Origin: Symsagittifera roscoffensis
Lineage: Eukaryota > Xenacoelomorpha > Acoela > Convolutidae
Assembly (NCBI RefSeq): GCF_963678635.1
Contig: NC_087071.1
Location: 42,114,153-42,178,152 of the forward strand
DNA: 64,000 nt
Reading direction: 5' to 3'
Both the position numbers and the translations under genes were made by a program. Below are positions 25,850-39,900 of this stretch, one piece after another; position 1 is the first letter of the stretch, and each line of letters starts with the position of its first letter. The notes beneath the pieces are model-generated. The model had not been told where the DNA came from. It did no database searches and saw only the letters and a program-made list of their open reading frames with translations.

Positions 25850-27238
25850 TACGAGGCCAACCTGTGCATTCTGTGCATTGTAAGCGGATTCCACAACAGG
25901 CAAAAATCAGATTTGTCGCGGAATCCGCAACTTTGCTACTTTCTTTTGATCTTCTTCGCTGTTGTGGATTCCACGAACAAATACCTAAAACACTGTACCG
26001 CTCAAAATCACTCCAAAAAGAGACGTTTTTGCGGAATCCGCAACCGTACTTGCTGAGTCCAGAACAGTTTTTGGAATCCACAAACAAATAAAAAGACATT
26101 TGCATAATTAATTTGAGCTGTTGCAGATTCCGCAACTTGTAAGTGGAATCCACAATTTGTACGTGAAATCCGCATTTTGTTTGCGGATTCCGTTAACATA
26201 TATGTATATGTGTAGTATAGCGTTTAAACTTATATCTTTTATTTACTGGTCACCAGAATAATCAACCTTAATTACTACATTGATCAACTACCAGTTGAAA
26301 TATCAAACTTTTGGTCTCAATTCCTGTCAACCTAACCTCGATCTCAAAACCCGTCAAATTCGATTTCAACTTCGATAACGAATATTGACCTACTTCGAAC
26401 TGAACATTGGTCCCAAATACTGATGCAGTCCCAAATACTGACCTAATTCGGCAATATGCTGTGCGTTGTGGCTCCAAACACTCTCAAGACAATGAATAAA
26501 ATTTTTGAGTTCATTCGGCGTTAGGCTTCTAATATCAAAATTTTGGATTGACGCAATCCTAAATACTGACCTAAATTGGCGTTATGCTGCGTGTTGTGTT
26601 TCCATACACTCTCAACCCAATGAATAAAAATATTGAATTTACTTGGCGTTATGCTTCCAAAATCAGTATTTTGGATTGATGCAACCCAAAATACTGACCT
26701 AATTTAGTGATAGGCTGTGTGCTGTATTTGCATACACTCTCAACCCAATTACTCCAAATAATGAACTTATTCGGTGTTGTGTTTCAAAATACTAAAAGGT
26801 GATATCCACAGATTTAATTAGCAAGTGTTTTGAGATTTGTTCGTGGATTCCGCTGTCAATGATTAAGTCCCTACCTTTAAATTCCGCATTGCTATAGATA
26901 AGTTTTCTAGCTCTAGCTTTTAGTTGTTTAAATGCAAGTTCAGTAATAAACAAAAATCTTAATCCACTTACATTCGCGGAATCCACCTACAGTGGTGGAC
27001 TCCAGAACAACTAGCAATATTCGCTGTTGCGGATTCCGCGGCACAACAAATGTGCCGACAAACTTTGCATTACAGGTATTTGCACGCGGAGGTTTTGTAA
27101 GTGGAATCCACTGACATTTTGGACCACGGAGGTTTTGTAAGTGGAATCCAGTGACAAAATGTTTAAGGTTTGTCTATCGAATCCAGGAATATACAGACAC
27201 AAATTGTAAGCCTATTCAGTGCACAGTTTGGCCTCGTA
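25850..27238. mobile_element. TIR element of the TA-CGAGGCC family (1.39 kb copy)
   Basis: The left end TACGAGGCCAACCTGTGCAT and the right end GCACAGTTTGGCCTCGTA are inverted repeats. Both ends are bounded by TA, as expected for a Tc1/mariner-like TA target duplication. The interior carries many short palindromic words (GCGGATTCCGC, GTGGATTCCAC) and a three-copy 127-bp tandem repeat. There is no transposase frame, so it is non-autonomous. Related ends occur at 9,066 and at 35,881-36,293. Confidence 0.7.
26420..26790 (+). repeat. Tandem repeat, ~127-bp unit, three copies
   Basis: TACTGACCTAA occurs at 26,437, 26,564 and 26,692 (spacing 127-128). Each is followed by a conserved CACTCTCAA..CAAT block and a TTGGATTGA block. 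The array lies inside the TIR element at 25,850-27,238 and probably expanded there. Confidence 0.85.
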
Positions 27239-29302
27239 ATGTTTGATTTTCATATTTCATATTCTATCAAACAGGAAGAAGATAAAAAAACTATGTTCTA
27301 AAGTATTATTTCAGCTTAGAAAAGCTCCCGGGCTGAATTCCCACTGTTAATTAGCGCTTTTCCGTTGTATCCAGGTGATTGAATTTTTTTTCCAGCGTTG
27401 AATCATTTATAAATCAGAGGTTTTTAAATAGCTAAACCTGCGATATTTCAAAACTATTTCAGCAATTAATCCGTAGATAATCAGCGCTAAAGCTTAAGAA
27501 GTTTTATCTCAATCTAGAAGCTTTCAAATGAGAGTGTGAGTTTGTGACTCCTTTAATTTGTGTATATCTCAGTAGTTGTTGCGCAAAATTTGAAAAAATG
27601 TCTAAGTAGCAATTGATTCCGGGATCGGAAACCAGTAGTTCACAATTTTTGCTCATTTTGATAGGATTTTTATTGCTGTTTTATCGCTGAAAACTAGCCA
27701 AATCAGTGATAATCTATCGATAGAGTTTGCTATGGTGGCAATGAACATCGATAATTCATCAATGGCAATCCAAGTTTTTTTTCACTCTGACCCAAATAAT
27801 TGTTAGCGGAGTGGGTAAAAAACATTTCCTTGTCTATTCGACAACAAGTAATAGGTTGTTATAATCATTTAATTATGTTCGCTTAAATTAAATCGAGCTC
27901 ACCTCCTGATAAAATTGCTCGGAAGTGAACAAAAAAACTCTTAAAAAAAACCTAACTTTTTGTCAAGTTTTGTGCTTTCTTGAATTTTCAATTAGCAGTT
28001 GTCATCCTTTGTGAACTAAGCAGCGCGGATTAGGAAAACATTTCAACCATCAATTTTCGATTGTTTAGTTGCGTATTGTTTCGGTGTTTTCAGATTTCAA
28101 AGCTTTTCTTTCTAAAAGTCACTCTGTCCGTTTTCATTAGTTAGTTGTCCTTAAATTGTTGTGTTCATCCATTGGGCAAAATCATTGCATGACAGGCTTG
28201 TATATCGGGCGTTAAAAATCATGGTAAACTACTCGATTTGTGGCACTGCTCAAATCGGGCTAACAGCCGGCCTCATTTTGCAATCGCAAACTTAAAATGA
28301 AAACTCCGGATGAGATTGTTTGGGGTTTTTTAAACCTAGTCCTAAAATCCTAATAAATCTAAGGCGGTCGTCGCTGATGAGTGGATTTCGGTTGTAGCCC
28401 GTTGCCTTGGTTGTTGCTCAGAAGGCTGCTGCTGCTGATGTCAAAGAGTCGATTCCTATTGTAGACTTGTAGAGTTGTCTTGGTTGGTCGTAGAACTACA
28501 AAGGCTCTGTCGTCATCAAAGAGTTGATTCGTGTTGAATATTGTTTTCTAGCTCCTCTTTAAACTCTAGTAGGGCTAAGGTGGCTGCTTTCGTTGTGCAA
28601 CAATTGATTCTTGTTTTAGATCGCTGTCTTCTTTGCTGATCGATTTGTCAAAAGTACAGTCGTCAACTTAAGTAAAAAGATAATTTGATCATTGTTGCAA
28701 CAAATCCTGCCATCGCTGTTAATGTGGTTGAGTGCTGCTGTCGATGATAATCTCCACATAAAAATTTGTCTTTTTTGAGTATTCTATCGCGCAAAGTTTG
28801 ACGCAGGTTGGTTCTAGTTCGTCATTGCAGAAGTGCATAGCAGAGATTAATCTGTGGTTTAGCTCATATATATTAATGAAGATGAATTGCTGAAAATATT
28901 AGATAATGATTCCCATTTATTGAGAAGCGTTTGATTTCGGCTAATGAGTAAATGGTCGATCAAAGTGTCGATAAGGTTCCTGGTTTCTTTGATTTGGTAA
29001 AATTCATAATCTTCTACCTGATTGTAGTGGCTGGAGTGCTATCCATGTCGCATGGCGAAGAATGGGGGTGTTGGGTGAAGAAACAGCGGCAAGTCGGGTT
29101 GAGGGAATTTTCATAATACCAAGGCGAGTGCCTATTTTGTGTTTTCTAATCTGATCGTCATGTGATGGGATCTGGGATTCAATGCGTCGAGGAGGCCAAA
29201 ATCTCGCGGAATTGTTTCTTCTAATATCCAAACTGGTTGTGCCTTGGCTATCGTCATGGTTTCAGAAGTCCATTTCTGGCAGGAAAGAAGCGTTAGTATG
29301 AA
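27239..29302. other. Stretch between TIR element and BEL/Pao remnant
   Basis: No coding sequence is recognised. From 28,370 to 28,760 a degenerate unit of about 100 bases with GTTGATTCNTNTTG and TGCTGCTG words recurs. This could be the 3' non-coding part or an LTR of the adjacent BEL/Pao copy, but no second LTR was matched. Confidence 0.4.
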
Positions 29303-32300
29303 TTATTTAAGAAGGCGTTTTCGAACGTGATTTGAGAGCTGCTGGGCCAACTTACCCAGACTCATGGTCGTCGATGGCGGCGTTGACAGTTTGGGTGGCA
29401 TGCTGGCGAACGCTCCTCTTAGAAGGAAGTGGTTGGGCGGTAGGACTTCATTATCGTAGTGAGATGAAGAAAATGTGATTATCGGTCTGGCATTCACGAA
29501 CTGTTCAAACTCGCATAGTACTGTGTTGAAGGTGCCGTTGGTCAGATTTTTCCTATCATTATAAGCATACTTTGCTTTTTCAGGCTTCAAATGAGACGCT
29601 CCCATACACCTCGACATGAGGCGCACTTTTTTTTAAAAAAAAAACATGAACAAGGTGGGGTCGATGGTTTCCGAGAGCTCTCTTTTGGCTGCTGAAAAAA
29701 TTGTCTCGATATCGAAAAAAAGTGTAGAAGCTATTTCTTGTATAGCACAGAAGCGGCGAAGTGCACTAAGGGTTGCATCGCAAGAGCTCTTGATACACTT
29801 CGAGGTGCACGGCACGTGTTGTTAGGCACGTCAGAATGAGTTCATATAGTTTGTTGTAAGCATTGGCGAATGCTCCAAAAACATCCACTACAGTGTTTTG
29901 AAAAGTGAGGGGTTTCTCAGAGGGAAAGCAGGTGTATGAAAGAGCATCCATTTCAGGCTGGATACCATGAGCTAGATGGTGGCGCTATGCGTAGCAATTG
30001 TTGCAGACTTTTAAAATCTGTGCTCTGGCATCTATAACCCAGTAGATGGCTTTTGGTGTAATCCTATGGTATGCTCTGTTGAGAGTGCTGGTTTTTGAGA
30101 TGAAAATCATTAGCATAACAGCGAGTTGTTTTTCGTCAGGAATGACGAGGTTCTTTTGGCAAAAAAATCTAGCTTTTCGTAATCTTCCATGAGCTCAAAG
30201 AAGTCATATATCGTCGATGTACAGGGAGAGGGGTCTAATGAGGCTGCTGGGTTTTACGGATTTACTAGATTTGGGGTGGCTTATTCGATGGCAAAATTGT
30301 CTTGTTGCGATTACTTCTGTAGAAACCAATTGGAGTTGATGATTTCGTCTGGTGTCGAGATGTGGTTTTGGTCTGTCTGCGTTAGCAGACTGCTGCTGGT
30401 AGGTTTGGTTGGTTGTCGCAAAACGAAATTGTCTTGCGCGTTGGATCCTAGCAATCACAATCGGCTAGAGATGGGGGGAAACACAGAAACTGTATCCGAT
30501 GGTGTTTTGCAAGTCAAAGGTTGGTGTCTAAACTTTAACCTAAGTTTTTCCACTGTTTTGAGAAGGCAAGCAGTTGCTCAAAGCAGTCATTCCTAATTCG
30601 ATAACTTTTTGTAAATGATACTTAAACGATGCTAGAATGAGAGCTGAGAGACTGTCGGTGAGTATGCTCGTCTTTGTTATCCGTCGAAAAGTGAGAAAAA
30701 TTGACATCAGAAGATGCACTTTTGTGTTTCGGGATTTCGCTGATCTGATGCTAAATAGAAGTTTGGTTTATTAAAAGCAACGGCAATTTGGTAGGAATTG
30801 GCAAATGCAACTCTTCAGATTGCGTCGTCTGAGAGGTTAAAAATGCTTCCACTACGAGTCTGAGGAGAGCTCTAATATTTCTCCATCATGGTTGCCTTAA
30901 AATATCTGCTGTCTTTTGTTAGATCCATATATTCAAGGTAGAATTGTGCTGCTACCAGACCACAAATAGGTTTCATCAATTATGAATCGCTGTTGAGTCT
31001 TGACGAGCTGTGCAAGTTTGAATCCTTTCAAGGCTGCTTGTAATTCCAGTTTGCTTATGGTATGCTGCTCTCACGGTGCAAATCTAGCTTTTCAAAGGGC
31101 AAAGGATATAGTTCCTTAGTCTGTGATCTTGTCTATGAATACGAAATAGGCGATGGAAGCAAAAGCGGCATAGTAAGCATCTGAGAAAACATACAGAGAA
31201 ATTTTTGAGAACTTTTGATTGGATGCTCACTGCCTAAAGCTGGTTGATTTCACTTGGTAAAGTTGTCGCTGCTAAACAATTAAACGTTCTGACAAGTTTT
31301 CGTTGCTACCATGGTCGTTTCAAGAGATTCTTTGTCCTCAAACACGTTGCTGCAAAATGCGTAGGCGAATAGTACTGGCGATGCAATTCCTATTGGGTCG
31401 AACACTGATTGTGAAGTGTAAAGCAAGTTCCGTTGAGTCGCTTTCTTTTTCAGTTGTCGTACAATTTGTTTGGCAAGAAAACTGGTGAGTCGCTGGCGAT
31501 GTTCCACAGATTTTCTACAAAAAAATTTGCTAGTAGTTTTGTCGAGAAGTTCCTCAAAACTGTTGGCTCGATGTTCTTCAGGAATTGATGCAAGGATGTC
31601 ACCATGGGTTAGTATCCACTCTGTAAGATTGAAGCTACCAATCTGAAGGACGTATCCAGGTTGTTGAAGAGTCATTGAGCTTCACTGATGGTGTTGTTGG
31701 ATTCGTAGAAATCGTCCCTTTAGAAGTTGTTAAGGAGAAGGTCTTTCACATGAGGGAAATTCTGTTCATTGTAGTCGGCAGAACTTTGCAATGCTGGTGT
31801 TCTGGCTGCACAGGTGCTTGCATATACATCCCTTCAATATCGGTGTTTATTGGGTATATGCGTTCGGAAAATCAGCAAATTACGGCAATTAGGTTACTGA
31901 AAAGGTCGGTTCCACTCAACAGCATGTCATTTTTGCCAAATTTCTTGGTTTCCGGTTTCTTTGTAGGAGAAGCGGCGAATTTTTTTGGGCTTTTTGTGGT
32001 TGATGAGACCGTATTTACCCAGAATCCATCCTATTGAAGGTAGTTTTTCTGGTGTAGTTTTTTCATGTACCCTTTGTCGAGGTCACAAGAAACAGTGTTT
32101 TGATAAACTTCCAGTTTGTCAGGCAGTGTCATTTTCAAGTCGTGTTCGCATATTTCTGAACTGCTGAGATGCTGAAACATAATTTTTCTGCAAAGTTGCT
32201 TTGGGTTTCAATAATAGTCCATGTTTGTAGTGGTTGTTTTTTGTGGATGATTCTTTTCCGTAGACTCTCCAATGGAGGGCGTTGGTCTTTCGATAATGTT

Positions 32301-34531
32301 AATTCGGATGAAGTTCCATTCGATTCCATTCTCCAGGTATTGACAAGTAGATCTGTAAGGTCTGCGTTATCTGTGGCAATCTTGATTTTGGTACAATCGA
32401 CCAGAGAAAATTTGGGAGTGAAAAGTTGAGTTGGGTCTTAATATAACTGAGGTTGTCGCAGTAAGGTCGATGTGTCTCTTTCAATTACAATTGAGACCTG
32501 ATTGTTATCAAAGTCGGGAAATGTGATCTCGTGATGTTAATCATAGTCTCGGCAGATGCTATTGAAAGTATTCGGCTGAACAAAAACAAGTCTCAAATTT
32601 TGAAGTATTTATGCCCTCTTAATGTGTAATTTTTCTTTGAGAGTTGTAAAGAAGTGAACAGTCAACTCGCTTCATCGGGCAGATTTTTTCTAGGAACGAG
32701 AAAGTTGTTGTTTAAAAATTCTTCTATAAATTGGTTTTATTCTAGTTCAAGGTAATCGGCTGTTGATTCTAGTATGCAGCTGTCGTTTCTACCATTATTC
32801 AGAAAATGGTAAGTGCTGATGTACTTGTTTCCATGTCTCAATGTAACTGGCATGTAGAGTTGGATAAAAAACGTAAATCTATGTTGCTGTCGATTCACGG
32901 CTTTCTGATTCTCTGAAGATTGATGTGATGATGGGAAAAATGTCCTCCGAGATGAGCTGTTGGTAGTAGATTTTTGTGGAAAGTTTTGCCTTGAAGTTGT
33001 CGGTTGCATGTGTCACATATTCGCTTGGCAGGGCAGTTTTTCACAAAATATTGTCCCAAGAATTGAGGCGAAAGCTTTCGAGTGGATGAGTTTCGTTTTG
33101 CTTCAATTGACCGGTGTTCGTACTTTTTGCAACATAAAGAGTGGTGTTCCCGGTTGCAGAATGCGCAAACATTCAGGCTTTTTCGTTGGAATCATTTGTT
33201 AATAGCGGTTTTTGTTTCAATTTGATTGTTATCTTTTTTCCGGTTAGGCTCAATCGAATTACGTTGATTAAGCGAGGTATTGCTGAAGTTAGAGGCATCT
33301 TCATGACGAGATTTTTTTATGAGGCCATGACGAGATTTCGTAAACAGTCTTTGAACAGGGCAAGATTTGGCTACTGTATGTCGTTAATCACAAGATACTG
33401 TGTCTATTGTAATCGTTCACTGCGATGGAGCTAGTCGACTGCAAACTGTACTTAGATAGTCCAGTTAAGGTCATTTGCAAATCCAAGAGTCTGGAAGGTT
33501 TCAACAGGGTTGCTAACGAAAGAAGAAAACTCCATATGTGAGTCCTTTTGATGTGTTTATAGCGGTCGCAAACTTTTCAGTCGTCTGATGAAACTATTCA
33601 AAAAAATTTCCTGTAGGGCTGTTGTATACATCGCGTTGTCGCAGGCAAATCCAGCAGTTGATTTGCTTTTCCTGTTGTCAAAATCTGGAGATGGGTAAGT
33701 TTTTTGGCATCAGAAAACAATTGATTGCGCACTATGGCCTAAAAAACCACACGCTCTAGTTCAATGACTCAAAATCAAATCTTTCCATTATGAACTTTGG
33801 TAATCGGGTAGTCTGGCTGAACGTCGCTATTGATTAAGTACGTTGATGATGCTGTTGATACTGCTGACGAATTTTTAATGAAACATATATCGGTTGAGCT
33901 GCAAATTGCGTCATCAATGTGGGTAGGATTTTGAAACTGCTCTATATATTGATTGCTGTCGTCTGAACCGAAGTCTCGTCCGCTGGTTGCTGTGTAAAGC
34001 TGAGGGCTGTTTTTGATGCAGAGTCTACTGCTGGCGCAATTAATGTTGCTGCAGTGGAAACTGTCGTCAAAGTTCTAGTTGGTGCAGGAGATGTTGCTGC
34101 TGATGAGGGTGCGCTAGTTGCTAAAATGATCGTTCCGACGGCTGGATCGTTCGGACGGCTGATCAATTTCCGCTGGCTGTAAAGACTGTTGTTCAGTTGA
34201 TCTTTAAAAATTGTGAAGGTGTCGATAATTTTGATGGATGTTTATCTTCTGTGAGATTGTTAAGAAGATACATAGTCATCTGCTCCGACTTCCACAGTAA
34301 AGATGTGACGTCTGCTTTCAATTCATTGATGATGATGTCATTATTTTATTGCGTTTCCAATTCGTTGAAGTGCGTTTTGCAGGCGTTTCCGAATGAAATC
34401 GCGTTGAACAGGGTTGCTTTTATTGGCATTTTTTTGGTATGCTGGCTTGTTAACTCTTGTTGATGTTTTACCCTGGATCTCAAACCCAGAGAGCGAGAAG
34501 ATAACGCAAACAAGTATTTTTTTGAATTCAA
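29300..34531 (-). pseudogene. Decayed BEL/Pao LTR retrotransposon (gag-pol remnants)
   Basis: Reading the minus strand from 34,531 down: a gag-like, alanine/threonine-rich part (34.5-33.9 kb); a zinc-knuckle region near 33.2-33.0 kb (CAFCNREHHSLCC, then ICDTCNRQL); a retropepsin-like segment near 32.85 kb (VTLRHGNKYI, degraded active site); and the BEL/Pao landmark GSFNLTEWI followed by SIPEEHRA near 31.6 kb with FDPIGIASPVLF at 31.35 kb. An integrase follows, with a zinc-binding part (KVCNNCYA, 30.0 kb), TCLTTRAVHLEV at 29.8 kb, a degenerate second catalytic block at 29.7 kb and VNARPIITFSS..PNHFLL at 29.45 kb. Frameshifts and stops throughout make it inactive. The order gag-PR-RT-RNH-IN fits the superfamily. 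LTRs were not identified. Confidence 0.85.
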
Positions 34532-35254
34532 GAGATATTAGAAATAAATCTCAAAAATTGTAGTGAGAAAATTGTATATATCCGATATCTCGAATAAATG
34601 GAGAAAAAATAACCTCACGTACAAAGAAGAATATAATTTTGTACAGAGGGCAACATTATGAGTTTAATTCAAGTACCAAGAGAACCTGGACATTTTTTTG
34701 TTATTTGCAATAGCAAAAAAAACATTTTCTGGCATGGAAGGAATAATGCAAGCCGTAGAGCAAAGACGGTAGTATGTGCTGGGATTTTTCCATTAAGTCG
34801 TCATGTAAAGTAAGAAGTGTGGATTAACGGAAAAACTTTTTCAGTAAAATCTCATGAATCAAAAAAAATCTCCAGCCTCCTGTCTCAAAAAAGGATCAAA
34901 TTTGCGTTTTATCCACAAAGCAAATGAGGACGTTGAATGAGTTTAAGACTGTACCGCTTTCTGTAACCAATCGGAATTAAGTGTTCTATAAGCCGTGTTA
35001 ACAAATTTAAAATAAATTTGAACAATGGGATGGAAATACTCAGCTAAATGGCAATTTCTTCGTAATTTCCAGAATTGTAAAGTTTTTAGGATCGAGCTTA
35101 TTCACAACCATGAAAAATTCCATGTGAAACTACGAATCAAAATCAGTATCAGTTTGATCAATTACTTCATTTTGTACCCTTTTTCAATCATAAATGCTTA
35201 GAAAAAGGTCTCAGAAAAAATCTGGAAGTGTAAATGTCATCGCAAAAAGATAAC
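34532..35254. other. Intergenic stretch
   Basis: AT-rich, no gene or repeat recognised. The first part might be a 5' LTR/leader of the BEL/Pao copy. Confidence 0.4.
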
Positions 35255-35880
35255 ATCCCGGGTTGACCAAAAATGCTAGTCATACAATTTTCATATATGG
35301 AAAAACGCTAGTCATACACTTTTCATGCAATTCCATAAGTACAGAAAATTGCATGAAAGTTCTATGATTAGTATTTTTTCATTTAGTGAAATTGATCAAG
35401 GCATACAAAAACATGTCATACAAAAAAAGAGAAGTTTTAAGCGTTTTTGAAAAAAGTTATGAAAAGAAAAGGAAATAAATCCGATATTAGTATATCCAGG
35501 ACTAAGTTATACACACAAAAAATTGTTTGTTTGAGTATGAAAATTAATTGAGTACGAAAATTAAACACAAAAAAAATTTGGAGGCAATTACAAAATTACT
35601 TTGAAAAATTTTTTGTCGTCGCTATCGAAAAAATGCTAGTCATACATTTTTCATATATGGAAATTGTGTGATTAGCATTTTTTTTTGACAAAAAGTTTTT
35701 CTTTTTTATTTAGTACGATACACCGAATTTTATGCCAAAACAAGAGAAAATTTTTTTCGAAAATTCGACAACACCATTTTAGCAAAATGTTTGAAATTTG
35801 TATGATTAATATTTTTTCATAGACTTAGTTTATGGAATTGTTTGATTAGCATTTTTGGTCTATGGAGGTCAACCCGGGAT
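35255..35880. mobile_element. Foldback/MITE element with ATCCCGGGTTGACC termini
   Basis: The segment starts ATCCCGGGTTGACC and ends GGTCAACCCGGGAT, a perfect 14-bp terminal inverted repeat. Subterminal words AAAAATGCTAGTCATACA and their inverse (TGATTAGCATTTTT) recur at least five times inside. It encodes no protein. Fragments with TGCTAGTCATAC also occur near 15.7 and 16.1 kb. Confidence 0.75.
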
Positions 35881-36293
35881 TACGAGGCCAAATTGTGCGT
35901 TCTGTGCATTGTAAACGGATTCTGCAACAGGCCAAAATCAGGCCAAAATCTTCTTTGCTGTTTTGGATTCCACAAACAAACACATAGAACATAGCTCAAA
36001 ATCGCTCCAAAATTAGGCGAATTTGCGGAATGCGCAACCGTGTTTGCGGAATCCACTTACGTTTGCGGATTCCTCTTACTTTTTGCGGAACCCACTTACA
36101 GTTGCGGAATCTAGCACTCCGCAACAAAACAAATGTGCCCTCAAGATTTACATCATAGTTATTTGTACGCGGAACTCACGAAACTTTGGATTATGTTTAA
36201 AGATTTGGATTATGTTTGAAGCTTTGTCTGTGGAATCCAGGAACATACAGACACAAAATTTTGCGCCTATCCAGTGCACACTTTGGCCTTGTA
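35881..36293. mobile_element. TIR element of the TA-CGAGGCC family (413-bp copy)
   Basis: The left end is TACGAGGCCAAATTGTGCGT and the right end GTGCACACTTTGGCCTTGTA, imperfect inverted repeats bounded by TA. The interior has GCGGAATCCACTTAC-like words. It is the shortest member seen and directly abuts the ATCCCGGG foldback element, which suggests insertion next to or into it. Confidence 0.7.
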
Positions 36294-36949
36294 ATGATTC
36301 GTGAACGCTTAAAAATCTTATAGCCTGATTTGAACCTGAAAAAAACTGCAAGGAAGAACTCGGCAGCTAGGAGTTGCAAGGGAAATCCCAAAACTGTTTG
36401 ATTGTAACGATTTCATGTTGTAATCAAGCGGGAAATGGGTTCACGCATATTAGATTGAGCTCACGTTTACTAGAAAGTTCTAGAAGAATACAGCTTAGAA
36501 AGTTTAAAAATTTTAGAAATAATCAAGTACTAAGATAAGAAAAAACAGATATTTATAAGTTTATGATTTGTTACCAGCTTTATAGCTGAGTTGGAGAAAA
36601 AAAAAACTCTATGTACAGTTGATTCTGCATTAACAGCAGTTTTACAATATATTTATTCTCTTCAGTTATATTTTTGTAAGAGAGAGAGAGGATTCGCTAT
36701 TTCTGAACAAAATTTGCTTTTGGTAAAAGTATCCGATTAGATTATTGTTGATTTGATGTTTTTGCGAAATATTTACTGTTTCTTTTAGGTTGTTTGAGTC
36801 TGGAAAGTCAAACAATTCCATTTCCGCTAATCAAGTTTTAGGTTTGAAATTTTTTTGAACCTTGCTATGTTTGCATTCGATGGCGCTTGCGGCACTTCAT
36901 ATAAACCGCCAAGTATTGTTACGAGAGGGCATAAAAAGGTGGATGGGGG
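36294..36949. other. Intergenic stretch
   Basis: AT-rich, with a short (GA)n run near 36,681. Nothing else recognised. Confidence 0.4.
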
Positions 36950-39900
36950 CATGGTATATTAACCATGTGACGCCGCATATTCTCAAATTTGGCTCCTTAT
37001 TATTGCAAAACCATGAAATTGGTATCAGAACATTTCTCAGAGATTATCGCGAATGTAAAATAGATCCCCAAAACTTATCGCCAAAATTTTGAGGACACAA
37101 TTCATAGTCTTTATTAAAATAACCGCAAAAACCTGGTTCTCTGGAGAATGTTATTTTTGGAATTTTAATTTTTTGTCTCGAATCCAGTAAAAATTATCAG
37201 AAACAAAACCCAAACGAAGCTATCGTTGACAAAAAAGGTTCGACTATAATTTTTTTGATATTGTCAGAGTGTGAAATTCCCAAAAAATTGATCAATTCAA
37301 AATGAGTTTTGTTTCTTTTAAAAGTGTTTCCTTCAAATTTTACTCTTTGCTTTGGGGCAAAAGAGAAAACTTTGATTTAATTCATTGAAATCTCTTGAAA
37401 AACCTTGGCATTCAGTTCTGAAGAATCAATTCCTGGTGGCTCAAAGTTATTTGGAAAAGCCGTGAAGCAAGCAAACTCGGTTTTTAAAAATCATGCAAAA
37501 TCTTTTTTAAAATTTAACTATGTTTTTATAAATAGAGATTTTCTAACAAACTATAGTTTCAAATGCGTAGGATCTTGTTGCTTGCGGGCTTCTGGCAGAA
37601 TCAAAAAGTTTTGTATGAATGTGCTCCAAACAGCTGTACGTTTTCAATTAATTCCCGCTGCGTGTAATTGCGCTGATTTATACCCGTATCCTGAACTGGA
37701 TTATCTTTAAAGGTTGATAGTTTCGAATTGTTTTCTGCCGAACAAAAGCTACCTATCCCCCAAGCACATTCGTTTGCAGCTTAAAATTTATCTTCATTGG
37801 TCTCAAAGACCAAACGGCAGAGTAGTCAAGCAATCGTGAAAAAGGTATCGCCGCTGCGTGTAATTGCGCTGATTTATACCCGTATCCTGAACTGGATTAT
37901 CTTTAAAGGTTGATAGTTTCGAATTGTTTTCTGCCGTACAAAAGCTACCCCCCCCCCCCAAACACATACGTTTGCAGCTTAAAGTTTATCTTCATTGGTC
38001 TCAAAGACCAAACGGCAGAGTAGTCAAGCAATCGTGAAAAAGGTATCGCTTTGACTCTATTGATGAACGACCACTGTTACTGATTGTAATTGTTTGAGTC
38101 TTGTGCTTATCTGAATGATTGTTGACATTTTTCAAAGAAAACATCTCATATTTGAGTAATGTTTCTTGAATATTTTTGCGTTTCAGATGAACTCTTTCGC
38201 AATTAGCTTGTGCCCAAATCCTAAGCAAAACAAGAGATGATTATAAACAATGCAAACCTCATGTTTTTTGACATTTCTTTATTAAAAACCAATATAGACT
38301 TTAAAGATACTCATTGTATAGACTTTTTCTATGTCAATCTAAAACCAAACTGATAGAAGAAGACTAAAATTTTGGTGTCAGTCTTGAAAAGTTTTCATCA
38401 ATTTTCTATCCTGCTCAATATAAAGCGCATTACAACTTTAGCTACAACCTCGTTTTGAAAAAGATATACTTTGAGTAAGTTTGAAAAATTGATTTTTCCC
38501 CTCTAGATTTGAGATCAAGTGCAACAATGATTGTATTTTTTCCATTTTTCTACTGTAGAATTGTTGGTGACAGTACCAAGAGTTTTGTCAGATATCTTGT
38601 CCTATTCCTGTCATTTAATTTTATTCTGTAGCGGTTCGAATCCATCAGTTTAACGAACCCATCAGTTTCCGCAGTTGTATCAGACTTTCCGCTATTGTGA
38701 TTTCCGCTCTAAAAAAGAAGCCAACTATTTTTCTGCAAAAAAATTAGTACCTGATGCAAGTAAGTGATTGACTAAGTTTTTTCCTTTCAAGATAAATATG
38801 CGGAGTTAAAATTTGTTTTTGGATCCTGAAGCTCCTACAACTGCCCATCAATAGTTTTGTCGATGTACCAAAAACTTTATTCATATCCTTGTGTTTCGTA
38901 GTACGTACCAAACTAATTCTGAAAAAATTGAAAACTAAATTGATGTTTCTTCACAGCTTAGCTGAATCATTAAAAGTTTACAGATACAACAATTTAGTGA
39001 ACTTAAAATGAACTTTTTTGAGACATAAAATTCACTTATGATTTGAGATCAGAACCATCAACACAAAAAATCCAAAATTTTTATTGCTTTTGTTTTGATA
39101 AGAAGCAAAATTGGTGACTATTGTTGCATCAGGCACATCAGCTGCTATTTCAGAATGAAGTTTGATTTTCTCTATCTCTCTTTCTCCCTCTCCCTCTCTG
39201 ATTATAAATCAGTCGTATCTTTTATAGCGATAAAAAACATGTATTGACTTAAAAAACAATTATTCTTTTGAACGTAAAAAGTCTTGTATCGACTATAATA
39301 TGTGTTTTCATCAAATCTATCATTTTTATTGTCACAATTTTCCACTACATATTTGTCTAGGACGTTTTCATTTTTTGGCATGATTTATGATTCTATTGAT
39401 AGAAATTTCTTATATTATTTCTGATTTTGCACAGGTACGATACTGCTGCTGAGGTCCATTTGAGATGTTGACGTTTGGGTACTAAGACTAGCTTGGGAAG
39501 GTCAAGTCATCGTTTGCTGGCTAATTTTTTGAAAATACTTGACTGGTTGAGTGTAGATGAAAAAATCTGCAATTTCACTAGTCTTTTGCTGTTGCTCTTT
39601 CTTCAGCCAATCAAAAAACACCTTGTTTTTGCCAGGTCGCAGTAATTCCTGAACTTGTTATCAGGTAAATATCTATTACAGGTTCCAACATTTTTGATAT
39701 CTAAATCTTAAAATCATCTATTCATTTCATCAAGTTTTCTTTTTATCAACCCAAATTATCAATGTTCTAAAATTTTAGATTCAATTTTTTTGCATGAATT
39801 TTATTTTTTATTCTTAGGAATAAAAAAACGAGAAAAAAATTCTAAACACAGAACTTGGAAGAATCCGATCAAGGCTTAAGCATAAATAATCACCAATTTC

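Noticed and set aside
30189-30596. 135-codon plus frame
   Set aside because: Antisense shadow of the BEL/Pao pol remnant.
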